Below, piece after piece: positions 34,508 through 42,474 of a stretch of 64,000 nucleotides of DNA (positions are counted from its first letter, which is position 1; every line of letters begins with the position of its first letter). The translations under genes and the position numbers were made by a program. The DNA is from Streptomyces curacoi (lineage in GTDB: Bacteria > Actinomycetota > Actinomycetes > Streptomycetales > Streptomycetaceae). Under the pieces are notes generated by a model. The model searched no databases. It saw only the letters and a program-made list of their open reading frames with translations, and had not been told where the DNA came from. The stretch lies in assembly GCF_001513975.1 (NCBI RefSeq), contig NZ_KQ947985.1, positions 372,001 through 436,000 of the forward strand, read 5' to 3'.

Positions 34508-36406
34508 ATGACCGACTCATCCCCGGCCCCGACCCCCCGTCGCGTCCGCGTCCGCGCCCCCGAGCTGATCGGCAAGGGCGGCTGGCTGAACACGGCCGGC
34601 CGCCCGTACGGCCTCGCCGACCTGCGGGGGCGCATCGTGATCCTCGACTTCTGGACGTTCTGCTGCATCAACTGCCTGCATGTCCTGGACGAGCTCAGGG
34701 AGCTGGAGGACAAGCACCGGGACACCGTGGTCGTCATCGGGGTGCACTCGCCGAAGTTCGTGCACGAGGCCGACCACCGGGCGGTGGTGGACGCCGTGGA
34801 GCGGTACGGCGTCGAGCATCCCGTCCTCGACGACCCCGAGCTCGCCACCTGGAAGCAGTACGCGGTGCGGGCATGGCCGACGCTGGTCGTGATCGACCCG
34901 GAGGGGTATGTCGTCGCGCAGCACGCCGGTGAGGGGCATGTGCACGCCATCGAGCGGCTCGTCAGCGAGCTGGAGGCCGAGCACGAGGCCAAGGGCACCC
35001 TGCGGCGCGGTGACGGGCCGTACGTGGCGCCGGAGCCGGAGCCCACGGTGCTGCGGTTCCCGGGCAAGGCCCTGCTGCTGCCGTCCGGCAACTTCCTGGT
35101 CAGTGACACCACTCGGCATCAGCTGGTCGAGTTGGCGGGCGACGGGGAGACGGTCGTGCGGCGGATCGGCCAGGGCAGCCGTGGCAGCACCGACGGTTAC
35201 GCGGACCGGGCCCGGTTCCAGGAACCGCAGGGGCTGGCTCTGCTGCCGGACGGGACAGTGGCGGTCGCCGACACGGTCAACCACCTGATCCGGCGCTTCG
35301 ATCCGGCGACGGGCAGGACCACAACCCTTGCCGGTACCGGCTTCCAGTGGATGCAGGGGCAGGCCACGTCAGGTCCCGGAAGGGACGTCAGTCTCTCCTC
35401 GCCCTGGGATGTGGCCTGGTGGAACGGCAGGCTCTGGATCGCCATGGCCGGCGTCCACCAGCTCTGGGCCTACGACCCCGCCGACGGCACCGTCTCCGTC
35501 ATGGCCGGCACGACGAACGAGGGCATCGTCGACGGCCCCGCCCCCGAGGCCTGGTTCGCCCAGCCGTCGGGCCTCGCGGCGACCCCCGAGCGGTTGTGGC
35601 TGGCCGACTCGGAGACCAGTGCCCTGCGCTGGATCGACCTCGACGGCACCGTCCACACCGCCGTGGGCACCGGCCTGTTCGACTTCGGGCACCGCGACGG
35701 GCGGGCCGAAGAGGCCCTGCTTCAGCACCCGTTGGGCGTCACCGCACTCCCCGACGGCTCGATCGCCGTCAGCGACACCTACAACCACGCCCTGCGCCGC
35801 TACGACCCCGCGACCGGCGAGGTCACCACCCTGGCCACGGACCTGCGGGAGCCGTCGGACGCGGTGCTCGACGGCGACGACATCGTGGTGGTGGAGTCGG
35901 CCCGGCACCGGCTGACCAGGCTGCGCCTGCCGGAAGAGGCCGTACGCGTCGCGGCGGTCGCCCACCGCACCCAGCGCGCCGCCACCGAAGTCGCGCCCGG
36001 CAAGCTCCAGTTGGACGTGATCTTCCAGGCCCCGGCGGGCCAGAAGCTCGACACCCTCCCCCACGCTCGAACCGACTCGCGCGGGGGCACCCCCATCGGC
36101 CCCTCGACCCGCCTCCTGGTCTCCGCCACCCCGCCCGAGCTGCTGCTCTCCGGCGAGGGCGCGGACACGGACCTCTCCCGCACCCTGGAGCTGAACCCGG
36201 CTGTCGCCGAAGGCGTCCTGCATGTCTCCGCGATGGCCGCCTCATGTGACGACGACCCAGCGAACGAGTACCCGGCCTGCCATGTCCACCAGCAGGACTG
36301 GGGCGTCCCCGTCCGTCTCACGGCCGGGGGCGCCCCTCGCCTTCCGCTGGTGCTCGCCGGGATGGACGGCGCGATGGACAGCGGTACGGAGTCTCAGACG
36401 CCGTAA
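34508..36406 (+). CDS. Thioredoxin-like/NHL-repeat protein (NHLRC2-like)
   Basis: This 632-residue protein has a TlpA/thioredoxin fold at residues 20-165 with the redox centre in FWTFCCINCLHVL (C-I-N-C), followed by a six-bladed NHL beta-propeller (for example LALLPDGTVAVADTVNHLIR, LLQHPLGVTALPDGSIAVSD) and a C-terminal beta domain. The architecture matches NHLRC2, conserved from bacteria to animals, whose substrate is unknown. No signal peptide is seen, so it is likely cytosolic. Residues about 517-531 are encoded by a dispersed palindromic element in frame. Confidence 0.9.
   Translation: MTDSSPAPTPRRVRVRAPELIGKGGWLNTAGRPYGLADLRGRIVILDFWTFCCINCLHVLDELRELEDKHRDTVVVIGVHSPKFVHEADHRAVVDAVERYGVEHPVLDDPELATWKQYAVRAWPTLVVIDPEGYVVAQHAGEGHVHAIERLVSELEAEHEAKGTLRRGDGPYVAPEPEPTVLRFPGKALLLPSGNFLVSDTTRHQLVELAGDGETVVRRIGQGSRGSTDGYADRARFQEPQGLALLPDGTVAVADTVNHLIRRFDPATGRTTTLAGTGFQWMQGQATSGPGRDVSLSSPWDVAWWNGRLWIAMAGVHQLWAYDPADGTVSVMAGTTNEGIVDGPAPEAWFAQPSGLAATPERLWLADSETSALRWIDLDGTVHTAVGTGLFDFGHRDGRAEEALLQHPLGVTALPDGSIAVSDTYNHALRRYDPATGEVTTLATDLREPSDAVLDGDDIVVVESARHRLTRLRLPEEAVRVAAVAHRTQRAATEVAPGKLQLDVIFQAPAGQKLDTLPHARTDSRGGTPIGPSTRLLVSATPPELLLSGEGADTDLSRTLELNPAVAEGVLHVSAMAASCDDDPANEYPACHVHQQDWGVPVRLTAGGAPRLPLVLAGMDGAMDSGTESQTP
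36056..36099. repeat. Dispersed palindromic element inside the NHL gene
   Basis: The element starts CTCCCCCACGCTCGA and ends GCGGGGGCACCCCCATCGG. Its ends match those of 29881-29927 in the same genomic orientation, with a different middle. It is translated as LPHARTDSRGGTPIG. Confidence 0.6.
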
Positions 36407-36648
36407 CCGTCGCTGTATCCGTCCCGCCGATGGTGGTGGTGCGTCTCGTCGTTGATGACCGGCGTCGTGGGCGGCACCACCACGCGCCTGCGCCGGGCGA
36501 TGCTGCTGAACGTCGTGGTGCCGATCAGACCCACGATCATCAGGATGATCCCGACCAGGTCGAGATTGACACCCTCCATCTCCCAGTCGGTCGCGAACGT
36601 GAGGATGGCTCCCACGGCGATGAGGATGATGCACCCGCCGAGGCCCAT
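36394..36648 (-). CDS. Small two-helix membrane protein (DUF6458-like)
   Basis: The 84-residue protein has helices IILIAVGAILTFATDWEM and LVGIILMIVGLIGTTTFSSI, then a basic RRRR and a His-rich tail (ETHHHHRRDG). The layout is that of the small actinobacterial DUF6458 family, whose function is unknown. GGAGGCGACAACTC precedes the ATG. Its end overlaps the convergent NHL gene by 13 bases. Confidence 0.75.
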   Translation of the reverse strand: MGLGGCIILIAVGAILTFATDWEMEGVNLDLVGIILMIVGLIGTTTFSSIARRRRVVVPPTTPVINDETHHHHRRDGYSDGYGV

Positions 36649-36708
36649 GAGTTGTCGCCTCCCTGTCCGGTGGTTCCGGTCGGAGGCGGGTACCCATACC
36701 CCGGCGGA

Positions 36709-38007
36709 CTACCCCTCCAGGAACGCCACCAGCGAGTTCGCCAGCAGATGCGGGTCGTCCGTGCCGCACAGTTCGCGGGCGCTGTGCATGGACAGGATGG
36801 CCACGCCGATGTCGACGGTCTTGATGCCGTGCCGGGCCGCGGTGATCGGGCCGATCGTCGTGCCGCAGGGCATCGAGTTGTTGGAGACGAAGGACTGGAA
36901 GGGCACGTCCGCCTTCTCGCAGGCCGCCGCCCACACCGCCCGGCCCGAACCGTCGGTCGCGTAGCGGTTGTTGACGTTCACCTTCAGGATCGGGCCGCCG
37001 TTGACGCGCGGGTGGTGCGTCGGGTCGTGGCGCTCCGCGTAGTTGGGGTGGACCGCGTGGCCCGTGTCGGAGGACAGACAGACCGTGGCGGCGAAGGCCC
37101 GCGCCCGGTCCTCGTACGACCCCCCGCGCGCGAACACCGAGCGCTCCAGGACACTGCCCAGCAGCGGCCCGTCGGCACCGGTGTCGCTCTGCGAGCCGTT
37201 CTCCTCGTGGTCGAAGGCGGCGAGGACCGGGATGCAGGGCAGTCCGGCACCGGAGCCCGCCACCGCGGCCAGCGCCGCCGCGCCCGCGTGCACGGACAGC
37301 AGGTTGTCCATGCGCGGGCCCGCGACCAGCTCCTTGTCCCGGCCCAGATAGGCCGGTGCCTCCACGGAGTGGACCATCAGGTCCCAGCCGGTGACCTCGC
37401 CGGCCGCGATCCCCGAGGTCTCCTCCAGGAAGGCGATCAGATCGCCGTCGCGCACGTCGTCGCCCAGGCCCCAGATGGGCTGCAGATGGCGCTGCTTGTC
37501 GAGCTTGAGCCCCTCCGCCGACACGGAACGGTCCAGGTGGATCGCGAGTTGGGGAACCCGCAGCAGCGGACGGTCCACGTTCACCAGCCGCGTCGTGCCG
37601 TCCCGCAGCGTGAGGCGGCCCGCCAGGCCCAGGTCGCGGTCGAGCCAGGAGTTGAGCAGGGGCCCGCCGTAGATCTCCACGGCCACCTGCCGCCAGCCGT
37701 GCGCCCCGCTGTCGGGCAGCGGCTTGACCCGCAGGTTCGGGGAGTCGGTGTGCGCACCGACGATCCGGAACGGCGTGTGGGGGACCGCGCCCTCGGGGAC
37801 GTACCAGGCCACGATCGCGCCACCGCGCAGCACGTACTTGCCGCCGCTCGACCCGTCCCAGGCGTCCGTCTCCGCGACCTGCCTGAAGCCGGCCTTTTCC
37901 AGCCGCTCGGCGGTGTTCGCCACGGCGTGGTACGGCGACGGGCTCGCCGCCAGGAAGGACATGAGGTCGTCGGTGTGGCCGCGGTCGAAGCGGGGGGGTT
38001 CGCTCAT
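36709..38007 (-). CDS. M18 family aminopeptidase (aspartyl aminopeptidase-like)
   Basis: The 432-residue dizinc metallopeptidase has zinc-site segments IVGAHTDSPNLRVKP, FDHEENGSQS and, near the end, SMHSARELCGTDDPHLL. It removes N-terminal residues, acidic ones in the best-studied members, in the cytosol. The start MSEPPRFDRGHTDD at 38007 has AAGGTGA upstream. Oddly, a strong terminator hairpin (38030-38064) sits just 22 bp upstream of this start, so its promoter must overlap the hairpin or expression depends on read-through. Confidence 0.9.
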   Translation of the reverse strand: MSEPPRFDRGHTDDLMSFLAASPSPYHAVANTAERLEKAGFRQVAETDAWDGSSGGKYVLRGGAIVAWYVPEGAVPHTPFRIVGAHTDSPNLRVKPLPDSGAHGWRQVAVEIYGGPLLNSWLDRDLGLAGRLTLRDGTTRLVNVDRPLLRVPQLAIHLDRSVSAEGLKLDKQRHLQPIWGLGDDVRDGDLIAFLEETSGIAAGEVTGWDLMVHSVEAPAYLGRDKELVAGPRMDNLLSVHAGAAALAAVAGSGAGLPCIPVLAAFDHEENGSQSDTGADGPLLGSVLERSVFARGGSYEDRARAFAATVCLSSDTGHAVHPNYAERHDPTHHPRVNGGPILKVNVNNRYATDGSGRAVWAAACEKADVPFQSFVSNNSMPCGTTIGPITAARHGIKTVDIGVAILSMHSARELCGTDDPHLLANSLVAFLEG

Positions 38008-38029
38008 GGGGTTCACCTTAACGACGTAC

Positions 38030-38064
38030 GAGGGCCCGCTCCCGGTCAAGGGGAGCGGGCCCTC
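38030..38064 (-). terminator. Terminator after the acyl-CoA dehydrogenase gene
   Basis: GAGGGCCCGCTCCC and GGGAGCGGGCCCTC form a perfect 14-bp stem with a 7-base loop, between the dehydrogenase stop (38121) and the M18 start (38007), both leftward. Confidence 0.85.
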
Positions 38065-38120
38065 GTAAGGGCGATGTGGATTGTCCGTGAGTGACTGGAA
38101 CGGGTGGCTGGAACGAGCGG

Positions 38121-39947
38121 TTAGAACGCCGCCTCGTCCAGCTCCATCAGGTCCAGCTCGACGCCCTCGGCGAGCTTGCGCGCACCGGTCACGCCCGGCA
38201 GGACGTTGGCCGCGAAGAACTTCGCCGCCGCGATCTTGCCCTGGTAGAACGCCTTGTCCTTCGAGGAGGCCGTCTGCAGCTTCTCCGCGGCGACCGCGGC
38301 GCCCTTGAGGAGCAGGTAGCCGACGACGACGTCACCGGAGGCCATGAGCAGTCGGGTGGTGTTCAGGCCCACCTTGTAGATGTTCTTGACGTCCTGCTCG
38401 GTGGCCGCGAGGTCGGTCAGCATCAGACCGACGATCGCCTCCAGCTCCACGGCCGCCTTCGCGAGGTGCTCGCGGGCGGTGGCCAGCTCCTCGCCGCCCG
38501 TGCCGAGCGCCAGGAACTTCTTGATGTCCTCGGCGAGCGAGTTCAGCGCGGCGCCCTGGTTGCGGACGATCTTCCGGAAGAAGAAGTCCTGGCCCTGGAT
38601 CGCGGTCGTGCCCTCGTAGAGGGTGTCGATCTTGGCGTCGCGGATGTACTGCTCGATCGGGTACTCCTGCAGGAAGCCGGAGCCGCCGAAGGTCTGCAGC
38701 GACTGGGCGAGCTGCTCGTAGCCCTTCTCGGAGCCGTAGCCCTTCACGATCGGCAGGAGCAGGTCGTTCAGCGCGTGCTCGGCCTTCGCGTCCTCGCCGG
38801 CGGCCTCCTTGACGGCGATCGCGTCCTGGACGGAGGCGGTGTAGAGCACCAGCGAGCGCATGCCCTCCGCGTACGCCTTCTGCGTCATCAGCGAGCGGCG
38901 CACGTCCGGGTGGTGGGTGATGGTGACCTTGGGCGCGGTCTTGTCCATGAAGTTCGCCAGGTCCGGGCCCTGGACGCGCTCCTTGGCGTACTCCAGCGCG
39001 TTCAGGTAGCCGGTCGACAGCGTGGAGATCGCCTTCGTGCCGACCATCATGCGGGCGAACTCGATGATCCGGAACATCTGGCGGATGCCGTCGTGCTTGT
39101 CGCCGATCAGCCAGCCCTTGGCCGGGTGCTGGTCGCCGAAGGTCATCTCGCAGGTGTTGGAGGCCTTCAGGCCCATCTTGTGCTCGACGTTCGTGGCGTA
39201 GACGCCGTTGCGCTCGCCCAGCTCGCCGGTCTCGAAGTCGAAGAGGTACTTCGGGACGAGGAAGAGCGACAGCCCCTTGGTGCCGGGGCCGGCGCCCTCG
39301 GGACGGGCGAGGACGTAGTGGAGGATGTTCTCCGTCATGTCGTGCTCACCGGAGGTGATGAAGCGCTTGACGCCCTCGATGTGCCAGGAGCCGTCCTCCT
39401 GCTGGACCGCCTTGGTGCGGCCGGCGCCCACGTCCGAGCCGGCGTCCGGCTCGGTGAGGACCATGGTCGAGCCCCACTGCTTCTCGACGGCGATCTGGGC
39501 GATCTTCTTCTGGACCTCGTTGCCCTCGTCGTAGAGGATCCCGGCGAAGGCCGGGCCGGAGGAGTACATCCACACGGCCGGGTTCGAGCCCAGGATCAGC
39601 TCCGCGTACGACCAGATCAGCGACGGGGGAGCGGTCGTGCCGCCGATTGCCTCGGGCAGGCCCAGGCGCCAGTACTCGGAGTCCATGAAGGCCTGGTAGC
39701 TCTTCTTGAAGGACGTCGGCACCGGCGCGGTGTTCGTCTCGGGGTCGAATACCGGCGGGTTGCGGTCGGCGTCCGTGAAGGACTCGGCCAGCTCGTTCTC
39801 GGCGAGGCGGGTGAGCTCCTCGAGGATGCTCTTCGCGGTCTCGGTGTCCATCTCCTCGAACGGGCCGGTGCCATACAGCTTGTCGCGTCCCAGTACTTCG
39901 AAGAGGTTGAACTCGATGTCGCGGAGATTCGACTTGTAGTGCCCCAT
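38121..39947 (-). CDS. Large acyl-CoA dehydrogenase (FadE5-like)
   Basis: The 608-residue flavoenzyme is longer than the 380-residue standard because of an N-terminal extension and a C-terminal helical domain, as in the broad-specificity FadE5-like clade. FAD and substrate segments are [20 protein letters not shown] and [14 protein letters not shown]. The catalytic-base region is [20 protein letters not shown]. It introduces the alpha-beta double bond in beta-oxidation. The start [15 protein letters not shown] at 39947 was chosen from the conserved N-terminus. Repeated TACC-type motifs and a TGTGAC palindrome upstream suggest regulated expression. Confidence 0.92.
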   Translation of the reverse strand: MGHYKSNLRDIEFNLFEVLGRDKLYGTGPFEEMDTETAKSILEELTRLAENELAESFTDADRNPPVFDPETNTAPVPTSFKKSYQAFMDSEYWRLGLPEAIGGTTAPPSLIWSYAELILGSNPAVWMYSSGPAFAGILYDEGNEVQKKIAQIAVEKQWGSTMVLTEPDAGSDVGAGRTKAVQQEDGSWHIEGVKRFITSGEHDMTENILHYVLARPEGAGPGTKGLSLFLVPKYLFDFETGELGERNGVYATNVEHKMGLKASNTCEMTFGDQHPAKGWLIGDKHDGIRQMFRIIEFARMMVGTKAISTLSTGYLNALEYAKERVQGPDLANFMDKTAPKVTITHHPDVRRSLMTQKAYAEGMRSLVLYTASVQDAIAVKEAAGEDAKAEHALNDLLLPIVKGYGSEKGYEQLAQSLQTFGGSGFLQEYPIEQYIRDAKIDTLYEGTTAIQGQDFFFRKIVRNQGAALNSLAEDIKKFLALGTGGEELATAREHLAKAAVELEAIVGLMLTDLAATEQDVKNIYKVGLNTTRLLMASGDVVVGYLLLKGAAVAAEKLQTASSKDKAFYQGKIAAAKFFAANVLPGVTGARKLAEGVELDLMELDEAAF

Positions 39948-40003
39948 GGCGACGGCTCCGTAGAGAGATCGGCGAGGCACTTGGATCCTCGCGCTAGTTC
40001 ACG

Positions 40004-40040
40004 TACCAACAAGTAGCTACGATGATGCTACCCGTCAGTA
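40004..40040. promoter_or_regulatory. Two TACT-N4-GGTA elements upstream of the acyl-CoA dehydrogenase
   Basis: Read on the minus strand, TACTTGTTGGTA and TACTGACGGGTA (plus-strand 40004-40015 and 40029-40040) recur at a 25-bp offset, 57-93 bp before the ATG. Paired half-palindromes like these suit a dimeric repressor (inference). Confidence 0.45.
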
Positions 40041-40067
40041 ATAAGACGCAACCCCGATCCCGACATC

Positions 40068-40081
40068 TGTGACGGGTCACA
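40068..40081. promoter_or_regulatory. TGTGAC-GG-GTCACA palindrome
   Basis: This perfect palindrome overlaps the dioxygenase stop codon and lies about 120 bp upstream of the dehydrogenase start. Its spacing (GTGA-N4-TCAC) does not fit the Crp consensus. Confidence 0.4.
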
Positions 40082-40925
40082 CCGGAACCGTCAGCGTCGC
40101 CGTGTAGCCCTCCTCCGTGTCCCCCTTCATGATCGCCAGCTGCTGTTCGTGGCCGTCGCTGAAGATGCCGTCCGTCTCCAGGGAGAGGCTGCTCAGGTTG
40201 CGCACGCTCGCGTCGTAGCCGTCCGTGGCGTACACCGTGTCGCAGACGTCCTTCGGGAAGGCGAGCTGCGAGGTGTTCGTGATGGAGGTGGCCGCCGTGG
40301 CGTCGGCCAGGCTGCCGTAGACCTCGAAGTGGATGTGCGGCCAGCGGCCGGAGTAGCAGCCGGGGAAGACGCTCCTGAAGGTGACCTGGCCCTTCTCGTC
40401 GGTCTCCTGGACACCGCGCAGATAGTTCTCCTCCGTGACGCCCCCGGAGTACAGGGAGTAGTTGCCCTCGCGGTCGCAGTGCCACAGGTAGACGGCGGCG
40501 CCCTGCTTCGGCGTGCCGCAGCCGGACGCGGCGTCCACGACCGTCAGCGTGACGGTCAGCGGCACGCCCTCGGCGGTGCCGCCCGCGGAGTCGCCGAAGC
40601 TCTTGGTGATGTCGCTGCGGACGACCCCGCTCTCCTTCAGGACGTTCACGCCGTTCGAGCCGTCGCCGGGGAAGGGGCCGGCGGTCTCTTCGGGGATGGT
40701 CGCGCACTCGGCGGACGAGGAGGAGCCGTTGGAAGCGGCGGCCGAGGAGGAGGACGAGGGGGACGGGGAGGTCGCCGCGGTCTCCTCCTGCGAGCTGCAT
40801 CCCACCAGCGGGACCAGGCTCGCGCCCGCCATCAGGCGGATCATGCGGCGGCGGGCGAGGACGGGAAGGTCGTAAGAGAGGCCTCTGTCGTGCTCGTGGA
40901 CCTCGTCGTCGTGGTGTCGGCGCAT
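40077..40925 (-). CDS. Secreted lipoprotein of the intradiol ring-cleavage dioxygenase family
   Basis: The 282-residue protein has a twin-arginine-like lipoprotein signal (LARRRMIRLMAGASLVPLVGC) with lipobox Cys, then a Ser-rich linker and a dioxygenase-like beta domain. Candidate iron ligands lie in AAVYLWHCDREGNYSLYS (Tyr) and RWPHIHFEVYGS (two His). It is probably exported by Tat and membrane-anchored. Such extracellular intradiol-like proteins are common in actinomycetes and are thought to act on catechols. The start at 40925 precedes an acidic/His-rich leader (MRRHHDDEVHEHD), unusually long for a signal peptide. Confidence 0.85.
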   Translation of the reverse strand: MRRHHDDEVHEHDRGLSYDLPVLARRRMIRLMAGASLVPLVGCSSQEETAATSPSPSSSSSAAASNGSSSSAECATIPEETAGPFPGDGSNGVNVLKESGVVRSDITKSFGDSAGGTAEGVPLTVTLTVVDAASGCGTPKQGAAVYLWHCDREGNYSLYSGGVTEENYLRGVQETDEKGQVTFRSVFPGCYSGRWPHIHFEVYGSLADATAATSITNTSQLAFPKDVCDTVYATDGYDASVRNLSSLSLETDGIFSDGHEQQLAIMKGDTEEGYTATLTVPV

Positions 40926-41092
40926 GGCTGTCCCTCTCTCGGTGCGGGGCCGTTTCCGGAACTCCCTCGGCAGGACAGACGCTATGAGCGGCAGCTGTGC
41001 GAAACCAGGACGGTGGCTGTCAAGTCGCTGTCGGTTTGCCAGGGCACCCGTACCGGCCCGCCGGGCCGGCCGCTCTCGGTACGCTTGCGCCC

Positions 41093-41569
41093 ATGTACGG
41101 ATACGGCCAGCCCATGGATGGCGGTGCTGCACAGCAGCAGTACGCCCCGCCGCAGCAGCCCGGCGGCGTCGGCGGGTACGGCCAGCAGCCGCCGCTCTAC
41201 CCCGAGCCGTCCCCGCCCTCGCTCGCGGACGCGGTGCGGGCCTTCACCACCGGGCAGATGTCCGCCGAGGACTTCCAGCAGGTCTTCGCCACGTCGAAGG
41301 TCTACTGCCCGCGCGGTGACAACCCCGGCTTCCTCGCCCTGCACAACACCCAGCAGCCGGTGATCCCGATGTTCACCTCGCTGAAGGAGCTGCGCCGGTA
41401 CGCGGGCAAGGAGTCCAAGTACTTCGTCATCACCGGCGCCGAGGTGATCGACCTGCTGCCGACCGGCTACGGCTTCGTCCTGGACATGGAGGGCGAGCAC
41501 CGGATGGTCTTCGACGCGAAGGCCGTGGAGCAGATGGTCGAGTTCGCGATGCGCCGGATGTACGGCTGA
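41093..41569 (+). CDS. SseB-like domain protein
   Basis: The 158-residue protein has an N-terminal 40 residues rich in Gly, Gln, Tyr and Pro (MYGYGQPMDGGAAQQQY), then a compact SseB N-terminal-like domain (KVYCPRGDNPGFLALHNTQQ, VIPMFTSLKELRRYAG, GYGFVLDMEGEHRMVFDAKA). The family is widespread in actinobacteria with no settled function. It is divergent from the dioxygenase and convergent with a TetR gene two bases away. Confidence 0.8.
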   Translation: MYGYGQPMDGGAAQQQYAPPQQPGGVGGYGQQPPLYPEPSPPSLADAVRAFTTGQMSAEDFQQVFATSKVYCPRGDNPGFLALHNTQQPVIPMFTSLKELRRYAGKESKYFVITGAEVIDLLPTGYGFVLDMEGEHRMVFDAKAVEQMVEFAMRRMYG

Positions 41570-41571
41570 CC

Positions 41572-42297
41572 TCAGCGGGCCAGCCGCAGGGCCAGTCCGT
41601 CGAGGACGACCTCCAGGCCGTAGGTGAACTTCTCGTCGCGGAGGGCTGCGGGGTCGAAGGCGGCAGTCTCGGCCTCGGCGTAGGAGGCGACGAGGTGGGC
41701 GTGGCCGGCGGCGGCCTGCTGGGCCGCGGGCATGAGACGGGCGATGAAGTCGGCCTCGGTCTCACCGGAGCGGGCGACCGTGCTCAGCCAGGCGGCCTCC
41801 GTGGTGCTGATGCCCATGACGTACGACAGCACGGTCTCGATCGCGCGCTCGGGCTCGGGGAACCCCGCAGCCGTGAACAGGGCGGCCAGCTGCTCGTTGA
41901 AGGACATCAGGTTGGGGCCGAGGTAGGCCAGCCCCGCCTGGCCGAGGACCGAGGACAGCCAGGGATGCCGTAGCGCCGTCGTGCGGAAGGAACGGGCCGC
42001 CTCGCCGACGGCCGCGCGCCAGTCGGGGCCGTCCGCGGGCGGTACGTGGATCTCGGCTGCGACCTCGTCGACGGCCAGCTCCATCAGCTCGTCCTTGGTG
42101 GCGACGTGCCGGTAGAGGGAGGCGGCGCCGGCGTTCAGCCGGGTGGCGAGCTTGCGCATGCTCAGTGCCTCGACGCCCTCGGCGTCCAGCATGGCGATCG
42201 CCTCGCGCACGATCGTGGCGCGGCTGAGCGTGGGCTGGTCGGGTTCGCGCTGGGGGCGGGCCCAGACGGAGGGGATGGGGCTCGGCTTCGTCGTCAT
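41572..42297 (-). CDS. TetR family regulator, tetracycline-repressor type
   Basis: The 241-residue protein has HTH residues 25-75 (TIVREAIAMLDAEGVEALSM, LNAGAASLYRHVATKDELME) and a TetR_C-type ligand domain. AAGGAG precedes ATG 42297. It is divergent from an EmrB/QacA-like exporter over 177 bp containing several repeated GTTCGCA/TGCGAAC boxes, the classic repressor-pump arrangement. The inducer is presumably an exported drug or metabolite (inference). Confidence 0.9.
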   Translation of the reverse strand: MTTKPSPIPSVWARPQREPDQPTLSRATIVREAIAMLDAEGVEALSMRKLATRLNAGAASLYRHVATKDELMELAVDEVAAEIHVPPADGPDWRAAVGEAARSFRTTALRHPWLSSVLGQAGLAYLGPNLMSFNEQLAALFTAAGFPEPERAIETVLSYVMGISTTEAAWLSTVARSGETEADFIARLMPAAQQAAAGHAHLVASYAEAETAAFDPAALRDEKFTYGLEVVLDGLALRLAR

Positions 42298-42361
42298 CGG
42301 AGCTCCTTCTCGTACGGCCTCGTGTGCGGCTCTTGTACGGCCTCTTGCGGCCCGACCTGCT

Positions 42362-42453
42362 GCGTACGGCGTTCGCATTCAGCGTACAGGAATCACTGCT
42401 TGCGAACACCGTTCCGGTATGCGTACAGTGTTCGCATCGAAGGAACGGTGTTC
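42362..42453. promoter_or_regulatory. Operator cluster between the TetR and exporter genes
   Basis: Perfect arms GAACACCGTTCC (42404-42415) and GGAACGGTGTTC (42442-42453) enclose a second inverted pair TGCGAACAC/GTGTTCGCA (42401-42409, 42428-42436). Direct repeats GCGTACGGCGTTCGCAT and GCGTACAGTGTTCGCAT start at 42362 and 42421. Confidence 0.7.
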
Positions 42454-42474
42454 ACGAAGCCGGAGGGGAACGTC

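Noticed and set aside
40068..40081. Crp site
   Set aside because: The spacing is GTGA-N4-TCAC and does not fit GTG-N6-GNCAC.
42404..42415. LexA/SOS box in the TetR-exporter region
   Set aside because: GAAC and GTTC are separated by three bases, not the four of the actinobacterial SOS box.
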